NCBI GenBank assembly: GCA_028565635.1
Contig: JAOXYB010041283.1
Span: 1 to 12,979 of the forward strand
DNA from: Phoronis ovalis
Lineage: Eukaryota > Phoronida > Phoronidae
Direction: 5' to 3'
Length of the DNA stretch: 12,979 nt
Shown piece by piece: positions 1 to 8,492 of the stretch. Under the pieces are notes generated by a model. The model saw nothing but the letters and a program-made list of their open reading frames with translations. It was not told where the DNA came from and did no database searches. Both the position numbers and the translations under genes were made by a program. Each line of letters opens with the position of its first letter. Within the stretch, counting starts at the first letter, position 1.

Positions 1-45
1 GACGAGAAAAGTGAGAATTTATTTTGTAAATTTATTCCAAAGAAT

Positions 46-234
46 ATGGCCAAGCAGAATTCACAAAAAAAGAAAATTTCAACATTTTTTGCAAGTTACA
101 GCATGTTAACGGTTCTCGCCACGTTAAGGACAGATTTTGAGATTGTGGAAATGTTTTGCTTTATACCAGAATTCAGATGCATTCTTGCAGTAGTAAAGTC
201 AGTTTGTGTTATATATATATATACGGTAATATAA
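46..234 (+). CDS. small open frame, unrecognised; doubtful gene
   Basis: An ATG-initiated frame of 62 codons whose start has a favourable Kozak context (A at -3, G at +4). The first 15 residues are basic and polar and include KKKISTFF, which resembles a PCNA-interacting (PIP-like) motif with the leading Gln replaced by Lys. Similar basic openings ending in SFF or TFF occur at the N-termini of some eukaryotic DNA-transposon proteins; this comparison is from memory. The rest is hydrophobic with scattered Cys and runs into the AT microsatellite before stopping, so the 3' end is not natural coding sequence. At this base composition an open frame of this length is expected by chance. It could be a fragment of a transposase N-terminus or an accident. 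Confidence 0.12.
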   Translation: MAKQNSQKKKISTFFASYSMLTVLATLRTDFEIVEMFCFIPEFRCILAVVKSVCVIYIYTVI

Positions 235-286
235 TAATATGTGACACGAGTTGGACTGTGGGAATAATATATATATAATATAAATA
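209..286. repeat. AT microsatellite pair
   Basis: Two short alternating AT tracts, at about 211-223 and 265-285, are separated by a 40-base non-repetitive segment. They are simple-sequence DNA of the kind expected in AT-rich eukaryotic spacer. Confidence 0.8.
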
Positions 287-2520
287 TTTGCTGGAGACAT
301 TGAAGGGTTCAGAAAAATTATGATTTTATTGCCATAAAATTCAATTTTGCTGAACATTTTTTATTGCTGTTTTAATCTCCAAGAACAGCTGTCAAAAACA
401 TCACAGTGTAGTGTGTTAGCATGTTTGAAAGTCCATGATGTAATATCACTTGCTTCTCCCAAACCTGTACACATATTCTTTACATTATTAAACCAAGCTG
501 GATTTCTCAACATATTGATCCTTGGGTAGCTTCTATTTCTATCTCTTACACTGAGTTGTTGTTAAGAGATGAGAGGGATATCTGACCGGAATATCCACTC
601 TTCTCTACAATCTTGAATTGGATTTAAAATGTTATGTTTCTGTATCATAATTTGAGCCTTGGAAATGTAGATATTGTTTTGAGATTAAACAATTGTCTGT
701 AGCAAGTTGTTTCAGTAGGAAAATAGTCAATTTTGACTTCTGTTTGTTTGATCAAATGTCTAATTTCAGTTTCTTAGTAATTTGAACACCCATTTTTTAA
801 AACTATTTTGAGAAATACTGCAATAAAGTGCTTTTTTATTTTGTTCTTTTCATATGCAGAAGTATCATGTAGTACATGTTTTCTTTTCAATTTATAATTT
901 CAGTTCTAATTTTTGAGTCAACAAAGTATAAAAAACTAACAATTTATCATTTGATTGAATTAAACATGGTAATTTACTCTTTGCCTGTTGCCACCATTAG
1001 GATCGTGTATTACATCCAAAATCAAAAACTGGGTGTGCCAACCTTCTTCTGCTGCTTTTAACATTGATGAAAAATGTATTTTAATATTTTAAAAGGTGTC
1101 ACATTCACTTTCAATAGACAAATTGGGTGTTTCTCTCAAGTAGCCTGTTTATATTCTAGTTTAAACATCCCACACATAATTCTCTATTAATAAGGTTTCC
1201 GTGATCACAGCTACAACTGGTCCTAATTTAAAAAACCTATCATATTCTCCAAATATTATTACAACAGGTATTAAGCTTTTGAAATGAGAAAGCAATAAAA
1301 CAATTTATAAACAGTCTACTGCTTGAAAGTTGAGATTGACTGTTAGAGATCAAATTTAACATTGTGGTACACCTCGGAATGTCGTATTTATTACAATATT
1401 TAGATATTAAAAACCGATCTTTTTATGAAAAGTTACCAACCATCAATCCATGACTTTGATAATTAGAGTTTATTTCACACACATTGAATGTTGTTGCAGC
1501 AAGTCTATTATTTAACAAAGACTCCAAAAAATAAGTGTATTCTTTGTAGTGTTTTGAATACCTTTTTGACATAAAGATGAATGTGGAGGTTGCATATTAA
1601 TCTGTTTGAGAGTGGCCACACTATTTTTATCAGTGTTACCTTCAAGGTAAATGCTGTTAGGAGCCAATCATTTACTAAGTGTTTCCCAAAGGTCTAAATT
1701 TTTGTTAACAATTGAAATGTTGTTTACATATTAAAAGTTCTTTGCTGTGTTGACTTCAATAATTTAAGGAAAATTTTCTTGAAGATTTAAAAAAAGGATA
1801 TGTAAATTAAGACATCTACAATTCAATTGCATATTGCTCTAGGAAATTGGGCTGTAAAAAAATCACTTTTGATGTTCTCAGATAATTAAACCTTTAGGCT
1901 GTTAAATAAAAATAGTTAAAGACTAAATTTACAATTTTTTTTTGCATGTGATAAAATAAAAATAGCTCAGAACACCTGTGAGACTCAAACACATTTAGGT
2001 GAATTTTACATATAATTCAAATGAGAAACATAGGGTTGAGACATAAAAATTAATTGGAACATGTCTCCTTGTCTGACAAAATTAATTTGCTTCTGTGCAA
2101 TCTGGCTATTTCCTCAGTTGCAAGTTTTAGTTCACTTAAAATTGTTTGTAACTTGCTTTGGTGAGCTAGGATCAAGAAAATTATATACCTATCTGTGTAT
2201 ATATCCATGCACTAAACATTTATTAAACATTAAACACACAAATATTTTGGGGTGGTATTAAAACCCTTCTGACACTGAAAAAAATACAGAACATGGAAAG
2301 TAGTAGGTGACTTTTCTGTTGGTTTTTACATCTGAAGGTTGTACTTTTTAGGATAATGTTAGTTCACAATTCAGTAATTATAACCTAATTGTTGTATATC
2401 AGATGTTATTATATTGATTCTATGCAAGAGGGCAGCACATGTTTGCATAACCAAGCCATCATCCAAACTGACCCTCTTGATTTGTAAATGTTTTAAAATG
2501 TAGTTAGAATGTAGTTGAAT
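287..2520. other. AT-rich spacer without recognisable genes
   Basis: About 2.2 kb with frequent stops in all frames; open frames stay below about 70 codons. I see no convincing exon with both splice signals. An AATAAA at about 823-828 followed by a T-rich stretch could be a polyadenylation signal, but AATAAA-like words are abundant at this composition. A direct repeat of an AAATAAAAATAG-like word occurs near 1907 and 1955. CpG is scarce, as in old, methylated, mutated spacer. Confidence 0.6.
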
Positions 2521-2522
2521 GA

Positions 2523-2694
2523 CTGACAGTTTATAGACACGATGAAAGTCTGGGCGATGGTAACAACAACGTTCTGAGGATGTACTGCTGTTGGAGACAT
2601 TGTGGAGCTAGTTGAAAACCTGTACAAAAATAGTAAAGAAAACAATTTAAAACCGAAAGTGTACTTTCATTTGATATGCTACATCAGAATTTAA
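2523..2694 (+). pseudogene. coding-like patch, frames shifted; unrecognised
   Basis: This stretch has less AT-biased composition than its surroundings and two overlapping plus-strand frames that each read like protein. One (2523-2609) gives YRHDESLGDGNNNVLR before a Cys-rich end. The other starts at ATG 2542, hits TGA at 2575, then is open to TAA at 2692; it contains AVGDIVELVENLYKN followed by SKENNLKPK. The second piece is an amphipathic acidic helix of a kind common in alpha-helical adaptor domains such as the death-fold superfamily, but too little remains to assign a family. The simplest reading is a relic exon with a small frameshift. No convincing acceptor precedes it: GACTGACAG at about 2521 lacks a pyrimidine tract. 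Chance is a real alternative. Confidence 0.2.
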
Positions 2695-2754
2695 GGAAAA
2701 TCATCCAAATACAGTACTGATATCTGCAAAACCATACTATTTTAAGTAATTCAA

Positions 2755-3024
2755 TTGAAACTTCGCCGCGTTACTCCTACATTCTTCCTTGATCAAATTA
2801 CACAGCAAGAAATCACTGGTTCACTTCGAAATGCGTATAAACTTACTGAGCTAAAATTGAGAGCAAGCAGTCTATATATGACTTCCTTTCAGAAACCCAT
2901 AAATTTTGTAACTGAATATTGGGTTGAAGGCAGACTCTACGAGTCTGCGAAACAACCTAAAGGGGCATCGCTCCGGGGCTTTGCCCCACTCTACTATTCT
3001 TTAACAGGAACAAGTTTGAGTTAA
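2755..3024 (+). other. CpG-richer open stretch, probable repeat or TE-derived
   Basis: An open stretch of 89 sense codons from TTG 2755 to TAA 3022, with no ATG at its beginning, so it is not a gene as it stands; if coding, it would be an internal or terminal exon, or a fragment. Its composition is balanced (for example the segment containing FFLDQITQQEITGS), unlike the AT-driven frames elsewhere. The C-terminal part is encoded by hairpin-forming DNA (2930-2987). CpG is much commoner here than in the flanks, which suggests either selection or recent insertion into a CpG-depleted background. I do not recognise the peptide. The hairpins and CpG content favour a dispersed element over a cellular exon. 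Confidence 0.3.
2930..2987. repeat. three adjacent triloop hairpins
   Basis: Three perfect or near-perfect inverted repeats lie within 58 bases, each with a 3-nt loop. The first is GCAGACTC-TAC-GAGTCTGC (2930-2948, 8-bp stem). The second is GGGGC-ATC-GCTCC (2962-2974, 5 bp with one G-T pair). The third is GGGGC-TTT-GCCCC (2975-2987, 5 bp) and abuts the second directly. The stems are GC-rich in an AT-rich region, so they would be the dominant secondary structure on either strand. Confidence 0.75.
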
Positions 3025-3387
3025 CTATAGGGAAACGTAACGTTGAGTGAAACATTAAAGTAAACGGTTACGGTTTTTACCTTGGACCTTAATTACCCCC
3101 AATCTTTTTGACAAGTGCCCGTATCTCCAGGATACACATTAACACATCAACAACCCCGGAAAACAACCTCTTTATCACCGTTCGGTGATGTTATTAATAT
3201 AATATTAATATCATTGCAATACAGCCAAAAATCAGATTAAGCTAAACAACAGCTCTGCCACTGTCCCAGTGACTTGTTTGTATATAAGGTATAGCCATAC
3301 TATTAAGTACTTTATTAGAGTAACGATACCTGGTCTTTGTCAGGCCTGCCTATAACCATCATGTACACAAAGCAGACTTTCCTCAGA
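3025..3387. other. CpG-bearing spacer with two palindromes
   Basis: No coding signal is visible. TCACCG-TT-CGGTGA (3175-3188) is followed after four bases by ATTAATAT-A-ATATTAAT (3193-3209), both perfect. CpG stays relatively frequent to about 3190 and then falls, suggesting that the insertion-like segment beginning near 2755 may end near there. Confidence 0.45.
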
Positions 3388-3508
3388 CTTGCATAAATTT
3401 CTAGGAACCCAGACATATTTTTTAGACAAACAAACAATTTCTGGAAATATAATGGTAATTTGATCATTTGTTTAGAAAACCATCAGTGTTCCTAGAAAAT
3501 TATGCAAG
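3388..3508. repeat. imperfect 121-bp foldback hairpin
   Basis: The 21-base arm at 3388-3408 is the reverse complement of 3488-3508 with one mismatch (cores CTTGCATAA and TTATGCAAG). The 79-base interior continues to pair loosely: a TTTTTTAGACAAAC-like stretch at about 3416-3430 faces TTTGTTTAGAAAA at about 3467-3479. Weaker pairing may extend some ten bases beyond the arms. This is the shape of a small foldback element or MITE; a hairpin RNA precursor is possible, but the loop is long and poorly paired. No clear target-site duplication is seen. Confidence 0.6.
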
Positions 3509-3559
3509 AATGTGGGAATGACAGTCCAGGTACCAGTGATCTCAGTAAAAAATAAAGTC

Positions 3560-4050
3560 TGTATGACCTCTAAATGATATTTAACTTCAAGTTCTAATTT
3601 TGCAGCAAATTTTAAGAATTTGATTACTTTTATTGCTTATAACCTCAAATTGACTCCCTGACCTCTGGATGATTTTAAATTACATAAAAAACCTCATTCT
3701 TGAATGTTTTATGCAATTTTGAGATTTTGACCTCTGACAATTGTACCTTAATGTCAACCCAGATAACCTGTAAAGGACCTTTTCACTTTATTTTTTGACT
3801 TCAAAATAACCAAATAGCCTTTAAATGATATAATTTAAGTTTTATGCAGTTTTAAGATTTTGACCGCTAAATGACCTTTCTACCTTAAGATCAACTCACC
3901 CGAACCCATAAACCATAAGCACCAGTTGTTCTTGAATTAACCCACTGTCAAAATACATGTTTAAAAATAATTGACCCCGATCAGGTAATATCATTTTTGA
4001 ATGTTTTATGTATTTTTTTGTAATTAGACCTACTGACCTAAATTTGACTC
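3560..4050 (+). repeat. TGACCT-rich dispersed repeat, copy 1
   Basis: Repeated TGACCT or TGACTCC words (near 3567, 3658, 3726, 3867 and 4030) are set in AT-rich DNA. The segment around 3598-3665 (TTTTGCAGCAAATTTTAAG, then CCTCAAATTGACTCCCTGACC) has a clear counterpart in the same orientation near 6111-6186. Within this copy a subunit with core TTTTATGCA-TTTT-AGATTTTGACC recurs at about 3703-3733 and 3839-3865, with a diverged third version near 3999-4036. This is an old, internally repetitive interspersed repeat. TGACCT is also the half-site of nuclear receptors, so copies can supply such sites by chance. Confidence 0.65.
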
Positions 4051-5743
4051 CTTGTCTAAATTATATAAGGTTTGCATGTGTTGCTCCAAAGTGTTTCTAA
4101 AATATCAAGGATTGAAAATTGCAAAAGAAAAGGATAGGTTGTACCTGCTATGCAACCTACGTTTATGTCAGTTAAAACCTAGATGCATGTTTTAGTTGTA
4201 TTTTCATGCTGGTGGGCCATTCTTATTATTTATGGGTTGTTGTGTTACAACAATCTGATTAAAAAAACATGGAATAATAAATTGTATTTAGGTGCCATTT
4301 ATACTGTAAACAAGAATATACATTTTCTTATCAACAGTCATGAACTTTTTCTCTTGTAAACAAATAAAAATTTAATAAATGTTCTGATACTGATTGTTAG
4401 AATAATAAAATTAGGATAAAGATCAAGACCTCTTAACCACACATCCTCTTCATATCTACAGTAAAAGTAATTTTTTCCACTCTTTCAAAAAATTAACTCG
4501 GAGACTGGACTCAGACTCAGTCTGAATAATGAAGTTTGTACCATTGAATATTTTTTTACTCAAATTGCCTAAAGTGATGATAAACTATACTTTTTCAAAT
4601 GTGTAACTTATATTTAGTCATATTTAATCCATTGAGGAAGGGCCCCAAAACCTCAAATTTAGATATTTTTATTTTTAGTATTAATAATGATCAATTTATT
4701 GATAGTACTGTTATAAATGACGAAATATGGGTAAAATTATCAAAATTGTCAACTATCAATATATTAAATCCTTATATAATTAGTCATTCCTTAGCTTGTG
4801 GACAGGTTAAATTAACTGTAGCTGCTCTATCTTTCAAGTGTACTTTTAAATTTTACTATTGAAATCTAAATTAATTCGCCTATATTATTTTATTTTTACA
4901 TACATAAATTTAAAGTTGAAAAAATAAAATTTATATGTTGCAGAAAATAGGAAACAGACGTTCCTTTTCATTAGGGGGATTGTAATCTGTGAGACTCATT
5001 AGTGAAAGAGAGATAATGGTGATTCTTTATGATAAATGATTAAATTGGCACAACAAATTTGCCAGCAATGCAGACAGCATCTGGCTAAAAAGTGTGTATT
5101 ACTGAGCATCTTTCCTCTGGCAATACTTATTCATCCTTGGTACCTTAAAGTTAATTTTTGGATAGTTAAATCAATATAAAAGATAAAAGTATATACATAC
5201 ATATTTTGAAGTATATGAAATAAACTTAATAAGTGTGCAATTTATTTTCCAGTATAAAGGTCATATGATCCCATACAGAGGCAATGAGTTACTCAGATAA
5301 AAATAAGATTTGGAAAGTTGTATACATTCAAATATATCTTTTATTGTCTTTTTTCAATTAGTTGGCTAAATTTAAGTTTTAAACTATAAAATGTGAATAA
5401 ATGCCAAACAACTGTTGATATCTTAAATGTAAAGAAGTATAAAATACAAAAAACTATGGTAAAAGTACAAATGGTATTTTAGAATTAAAATGATTGGAAT
5501 TTCTATTCATTACTTTGTTATGTTCTGTAGAATCAATCTCAAAGATGATATTTATTTTCTTTTCCCTGTACTTATAAAGGTGATGGCCACTAACAGAGGT
5601 GCTTACTATCCCAATAATTAACCTCTTGAAAATCTTTTTCAGGGCTCTATAACATCCACCGATTATCTCGAGACAATAGTTTTTCATTCACTCAAATCGT
5701 TTTACACTTACACAATTCGTTATACATGCACTACCATTTCACC
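4051..5743. other. AT-rich spacer with minor hairpins
   Basis: No supported gene. A 92-codon open frame at 4584-4862 is within chance expectation. Small inverted repeats are TAGGTTG/CAACCTA (4135-4141 and 4153-4159, 11-nt loop), TTGTTGT-GTT-ACAACAA (4237-4253) and TCAGACT-C-AGTCTGA (4511-4525). None has neighbours that suggest a function. Confidence 0.55.
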
Positions 5744-5763
5744 GGGGGGGGGGGGGTGGGGGG
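5744..5763 (+). repeat. G homopolymer tract (G13, T, G6)
   Basis: Thirteen G, one T, then six G, directly abutting and overlapping the left copy of the 39-bp repeat at 5762. It is a strong quadruplex-capable run and an unstable homopolymer; its exact length may differ between alleles or reflect sequencing error. Confidence 0.9.
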
Positions 5764-5800
5764 AATTTGGAAACTGGAATCGAGTCAAAATATTTTAGGG
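5762..5800 (+). repeat. 39-bp segment, left copy (inverted partner at 7100)
   Basis: Thirty-six of 39 bases match the reverse complement of 7100-7138; the mismatches are one transversion and two transitions. Read in the frame of the right copy it encodes WNLE, then TGIESKYFR, against WNLE, then SEIESKYFR there. Upstream it ends at the G run; downstream, similarity stops after TTTTAGGG. It is best explained as a truncated copy of the same repeat or decayed coding element. Confidence 0.65.
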
Positions 5801-6059
5801 TGGGCCGGTTGTTGGTAAAAATATTAAAATATCTTGTTATATAATTAAAAGTTAAAATTCAGATAATTGTTTGCATATCGATTTCATATTCGGATAAAAA
5901 AGAGGCAGTTGATATGATTCAGATATGAAGTAGTATATATATGAAAGCAATTGTGATAGGGGATATATATCAATTCATACAAAATAACATATTTTATGCA
6001 TGAAGTGCTGCAAAATAAAAGGGCTTTTATCAAAAGCCAGGTTGCATACACACAAATGG
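5801..6059. other. AT-rich spacer
   Basis: No gene recognised. An 82-codon minus-strand frame at 5884-6132 is low-complexity, hydrophobic and overlaps the TGACCT repeat, so it is not supported. Confidence 0.5.
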
Positions 6060-6360
6060 TTGACCCTTTGACCTTGAGGATTGTCGTAAAACCTACCCTA
6101 CTATAAATTTTTGCAGCAAATGTGAGTGTCAATTTGACTATTTTTTACCCTTGGGTCTCATGACCTCAAACTGACTCCATGACCTTAAAAACATCAATTT
6201 TAAGATTTTTTAACCTCTGAATGACCTTTTGACCTAAATCAAATTTTAAACTCCATTTTTCAGGAATTCAATTCAATTTTTTTTGAGTTATTTGACCTCA
6301 CAATGACTAAAAGACCCCTACATGACCTGCTAGAAAATGTTAAAAATCCATTAAAATGAC
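6060..6360 (+). repeat. TGACCT-rich dispersed repeat, copy 2
   Basis: Same family and orientation as the copy at 3560-4050: it shares the TTTTGCAGCAAAT word, then TTTGACTA-TTTT, CCTCAAACTGACTCCATGACC and TTTTAAGATTTTTTAACCTCT. It contains a perfect DR2-type pair, TGACCT-TT-TGACCT (6222-6235), and a near-perfect one, TGACCC-TT-TGACCT (6061-6074). These match nuclear-receptor half-site spacing on paper only. The 15-base word TAAAACCTACCCTAC at about 6087-6101 recurs near 8869. Confidence 0.65.
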
Positions 6361-6418
6361 CTTAATAAACATGATCTATATTAAAACATGGTCCTCTTAT
6401 AAATTGCAGTAGGCCTAG

Positions 6419-6539
6419 TGTGTCTGGGTTACACGCTAGGATTGGAATTAGTGTCTGGGTACGCACGCATCACACTTAGTTTCTGGGTCAAACGCTAGGA
6501 TTGGAAATATTGTGTCGGTCAAATGCTAGGAACTGGCAC
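6419..6539 (+). repeat. degenerate ~30-bp tandem repeat, four units
   Basis: Units start at about 6419, 6451, 6480 and 6511. The consensus is roughly TGTCTGGGT, then a variable ACAC-like stretch, then GCTAGGATTGGAA. Units 1 and 3 are the most alike; unit 2 has lost the GCTAGGATTGGAA half and unit 4 reads GCTAGGAACTGG. CpG is frequent here compared with the flanks. Confidence 0.7.
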
Positions 6540-6722
6540 TGATAAAGAGTTTAACGTACAAATACACAGCGAGCACGCAACGTACGATGGCGACAGTGCA
6601 AATATATCTTTATTACAACTTAAGTAATCTACTGGTCATGTTTACACCTCGATAGAGGTGTGCGCCTAGACAGAGTAGTAGCGGGAGTAAATCCACTCCA
6701 TTAAGCAGTATATACGTGGATG
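6540..6722. other. CpG-rich patch with hairpins
   Basis: An isolated CpG-rich stretch, densest at about 6575-6595. Two hairpins are clear: ACACCTC-GATA-GAGGTGT (6644-6661) and GGAGT-AAATCC-ACTCC (6684-6699). The arrangement recalls stem-loops of a tRNA-derived short element, but I cannot find an A box or B box, and there is no full cloverleaf. Probably part of the same insertion as the tandem repeat just upstream. Confidence 0.4.
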
Positions 6723-7079
6723 TGTTTATTTGTTGTTCTTGAGTTGGCCTACCAACCCATTTCATAGGACATATGTAATAAATACATGATCAAATTTTCT
6801 GGTAAAACAACTCAAAATGCCCAAATCACAGCATATGCAACCAATCTAAAGAAAAAATGGTAGGTAGTGACATGATTAGTTGCAGTAATCCTTGCCTTTG
6901 CAAAACAATTTACTAGAATCTTATAAAGTAAACATGCCTTATAAGATAGTTGCTAGACCAGGTTTGCAGAGTGTCATATTTGTATTGACTAACTAATAAC
7001 AACACCATACAAGCAGTCACATAATTTTTTGTGTTAAAAAGTGATTTGCTTGTAAATTAGTTTACACAGGATATAGTTA
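6723..7079. other. AT-rich spacer
   Basis: Nothing recognisable: no extended open frames, no repeats beyond simple AT words, no convincing splice pairs. Confidence 0.5.
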
Positions 7080-7328
7080 TTATTTTTTATTATAACATTC
7101 CCTAAAATATTTTGACTCAATTTCAGATTCCAAATTCCATGTTTTACATAGGGCCCATTTCACCTAGCATTTGGCAAGTGTTTCTTGTAAATTGTCAGTG
7201 CTAGAAGAAATGTTAGTACATGTCCAGGGTGACTCTTCGTCAGGGGTGTATTTTTTCAAAACACTCACTTCCTTACGGATGTATTTTTTGCAGAATTCCA
7301 CTTCGTTTGAAAAGCCATGTTGGAACAT
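7080..7328 (-). pseudogene. interrupted coding-like frame, family unknown
   Basis: Read on the minus strand from ATG at 7328, 54 codons are open to TAG at 7166-7164; the same frame then stays open for another 27 codons to TAA at 7082-7080. The peptide is rich in charged residues, with balanced codon third positions unlike the AT-driven frames around it. Segments include EVEFCKKYIRKEVSVLKKY, TPDEESPWTCTN, then, past the stop, VKWALCKTWNLE and IESKYFREC. The continuation of protein-like sequence beyond one stop is what marks it as a decayed coding region. Upstream it is cut off within 40 bases by a C13 run (G13 in reading direction), with an in-frame TGA nine bases before the ATG. The 39 bases at 7100-7138 recur inverted at 5762. 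A transposable-element protein fragment is the likeliest source; a processed or exonic relic of a host gene is possible. Confidence 0.4.
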
Positions 7329-7352
7329 GGGTACTCACTTTCATATTGACTG

Positions 7353-7368
7353 CCCCCCCCCCCCCGGG
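7353..7368 (+). repeat. C homopolymer tract (C13) followed by GGG
   Basis: Thirteen C then three G. On the minus strand it is a G13 run lying 24 bases upstream of the ATG of the interrupted frame. It has the same length as the G13 run that borders the left 39-bp copy. Confidence 0.9.
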
Positions 7369-8492
7369 CTGTATTTACCTAAACTTGTGTTTAAAATAAT
7401 AATCAAGCAAATTTTGGACAGACTAAATCTAAAAACAAGTTGACATCGTAGTCATATTTTGCATGTACTTCAGATACAAGTGAAAACCAAAAAATTATGA
7501 ATTTAAAGGAAAAAAATGTTGTGATTTTGAAATCTAAACAAATAGAAATAAATACACAATAATGTTGGAATTATGGCATCCATCAAATGTTGAGCTAATT
7601 ATTTTTAGTTATTGGTATAACAGTCTAAACATACTACTGGTTAATTTGGATATGTCCACTTTCAATGATCTGTTTATACAGAGATTACTTCCATATTAAT
7701 GTTGTTGCTGTTACATTTCTCTACTTTATACATTTTGCATAAGTATGCTGTGGGTGATCTTATGGGAAATGTCTTCATATGCTTTACCAGTAACTTTGTA
7801 ATAATTTAATAACCTTTAAGGCAACCTTTCTTCCAAAAAGAGACATACCAAAAATCTTAATTCTGAAAGTAAACTATAAGTAATGAAATCACCTCTCAGT
7901 ACTTTGAACTAATTTTTGTTTACATCAAACCTGTTTCTTATATTTTTACACAATAAGGTGCTTTGCACTGGGCATTGATTTTTTGGTTGTCTACCCCCAG
8001 TGTCCATTACGAGCAGTTGCACTAAAATTTGATCGACAGTATATCCCCATCTTTTGATCAGTTTCGAATTGACAAGGTTTTCTCAACATGCTAATTTTTA
8101 AGGTGTGGGCACCTTTACTGATGTTACTGCACTTTCCAGAAATATGTTACTTCCATCTGACCATGTAAAATAATCATATTTTATAAGTAAAAGCCAATTT
8201 AAAGTCATTTTATGACTTTAAGATGAGGGGAATCATTATTCAATTGTTTTTATTAGGCATACTTTAGCAATCTTGGCATAAAATGTTTGTTGTGTAATTG
8301 CATATAGTGTTTTCATTTTCTGGAAATGTGCATTTTCTTTTATGGTGATTAAACCATTTGACAGTAACAATAACAAAATTATGGGAAACATCAAACGATA
8401 TTATAAAAAACTTAAATATCAAAGCAGAATGAATTAACAGCTACAAAACATGGAAAGTTGGTTTACAGATATTTCGCATGCTCGCAAATTTA
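7369..8492. other. AT-rich spacer without recognisable genes
   Basis: About 1.1 kb of low-CpG DNA. Open frames are short, and no candidate exon has both a pyrimidine tract and a good donor in a matching frame. Confidence 0.55.

Noticed and set aside
2975-3000. Helitron 3' end based on the GC-rich hairpin
   Set aside because: No CTRR terminus follows at the expected distance, and no matching 5' TC end was found.
4584-4862. 92-codon plus-strand open frame with protein-like stretches (for example FNPLRKGPKTSNLD)
   Set aside because: At this base composition about one such open frame is expected by chance in 13 kb over six frames. There is no convincing splice signal, family motif or codon bias.
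6681-6720. Possible tRNA T-arm-like hairpin near GGAGT-AAATCC-ACTCC
   Set aside because: The loop is six rather than seven bases, no GGTTCGAATCC-type B box or acceptor stem is present, and no cloverleaf can be drawn.
5760-7140. Complete 1.4-kb DNA transposon with 39-bp terminal inverted repeats
   Set aside because: No target-site duplication flanks the pair, no transposase frame lies between them, and the right copy sits inside a longer coding-like relic, so truncated dispersed copies are more likely.
7247-7289. Direct repeat of TGTATTTTTT 33 bases apart
   Set aside because: It corresponds to two KKY-containing segments of the minus-strand coding relic and is too short to be a tandem repeat by itself.
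7171-7443. 90-codon plus-strand open frame through the C13 run
   Set aside because: It is the antisense of the more convincing interrupted minus-strand frame, runs through a homopolymer as polyproline, and begins at a non-ATG codon.
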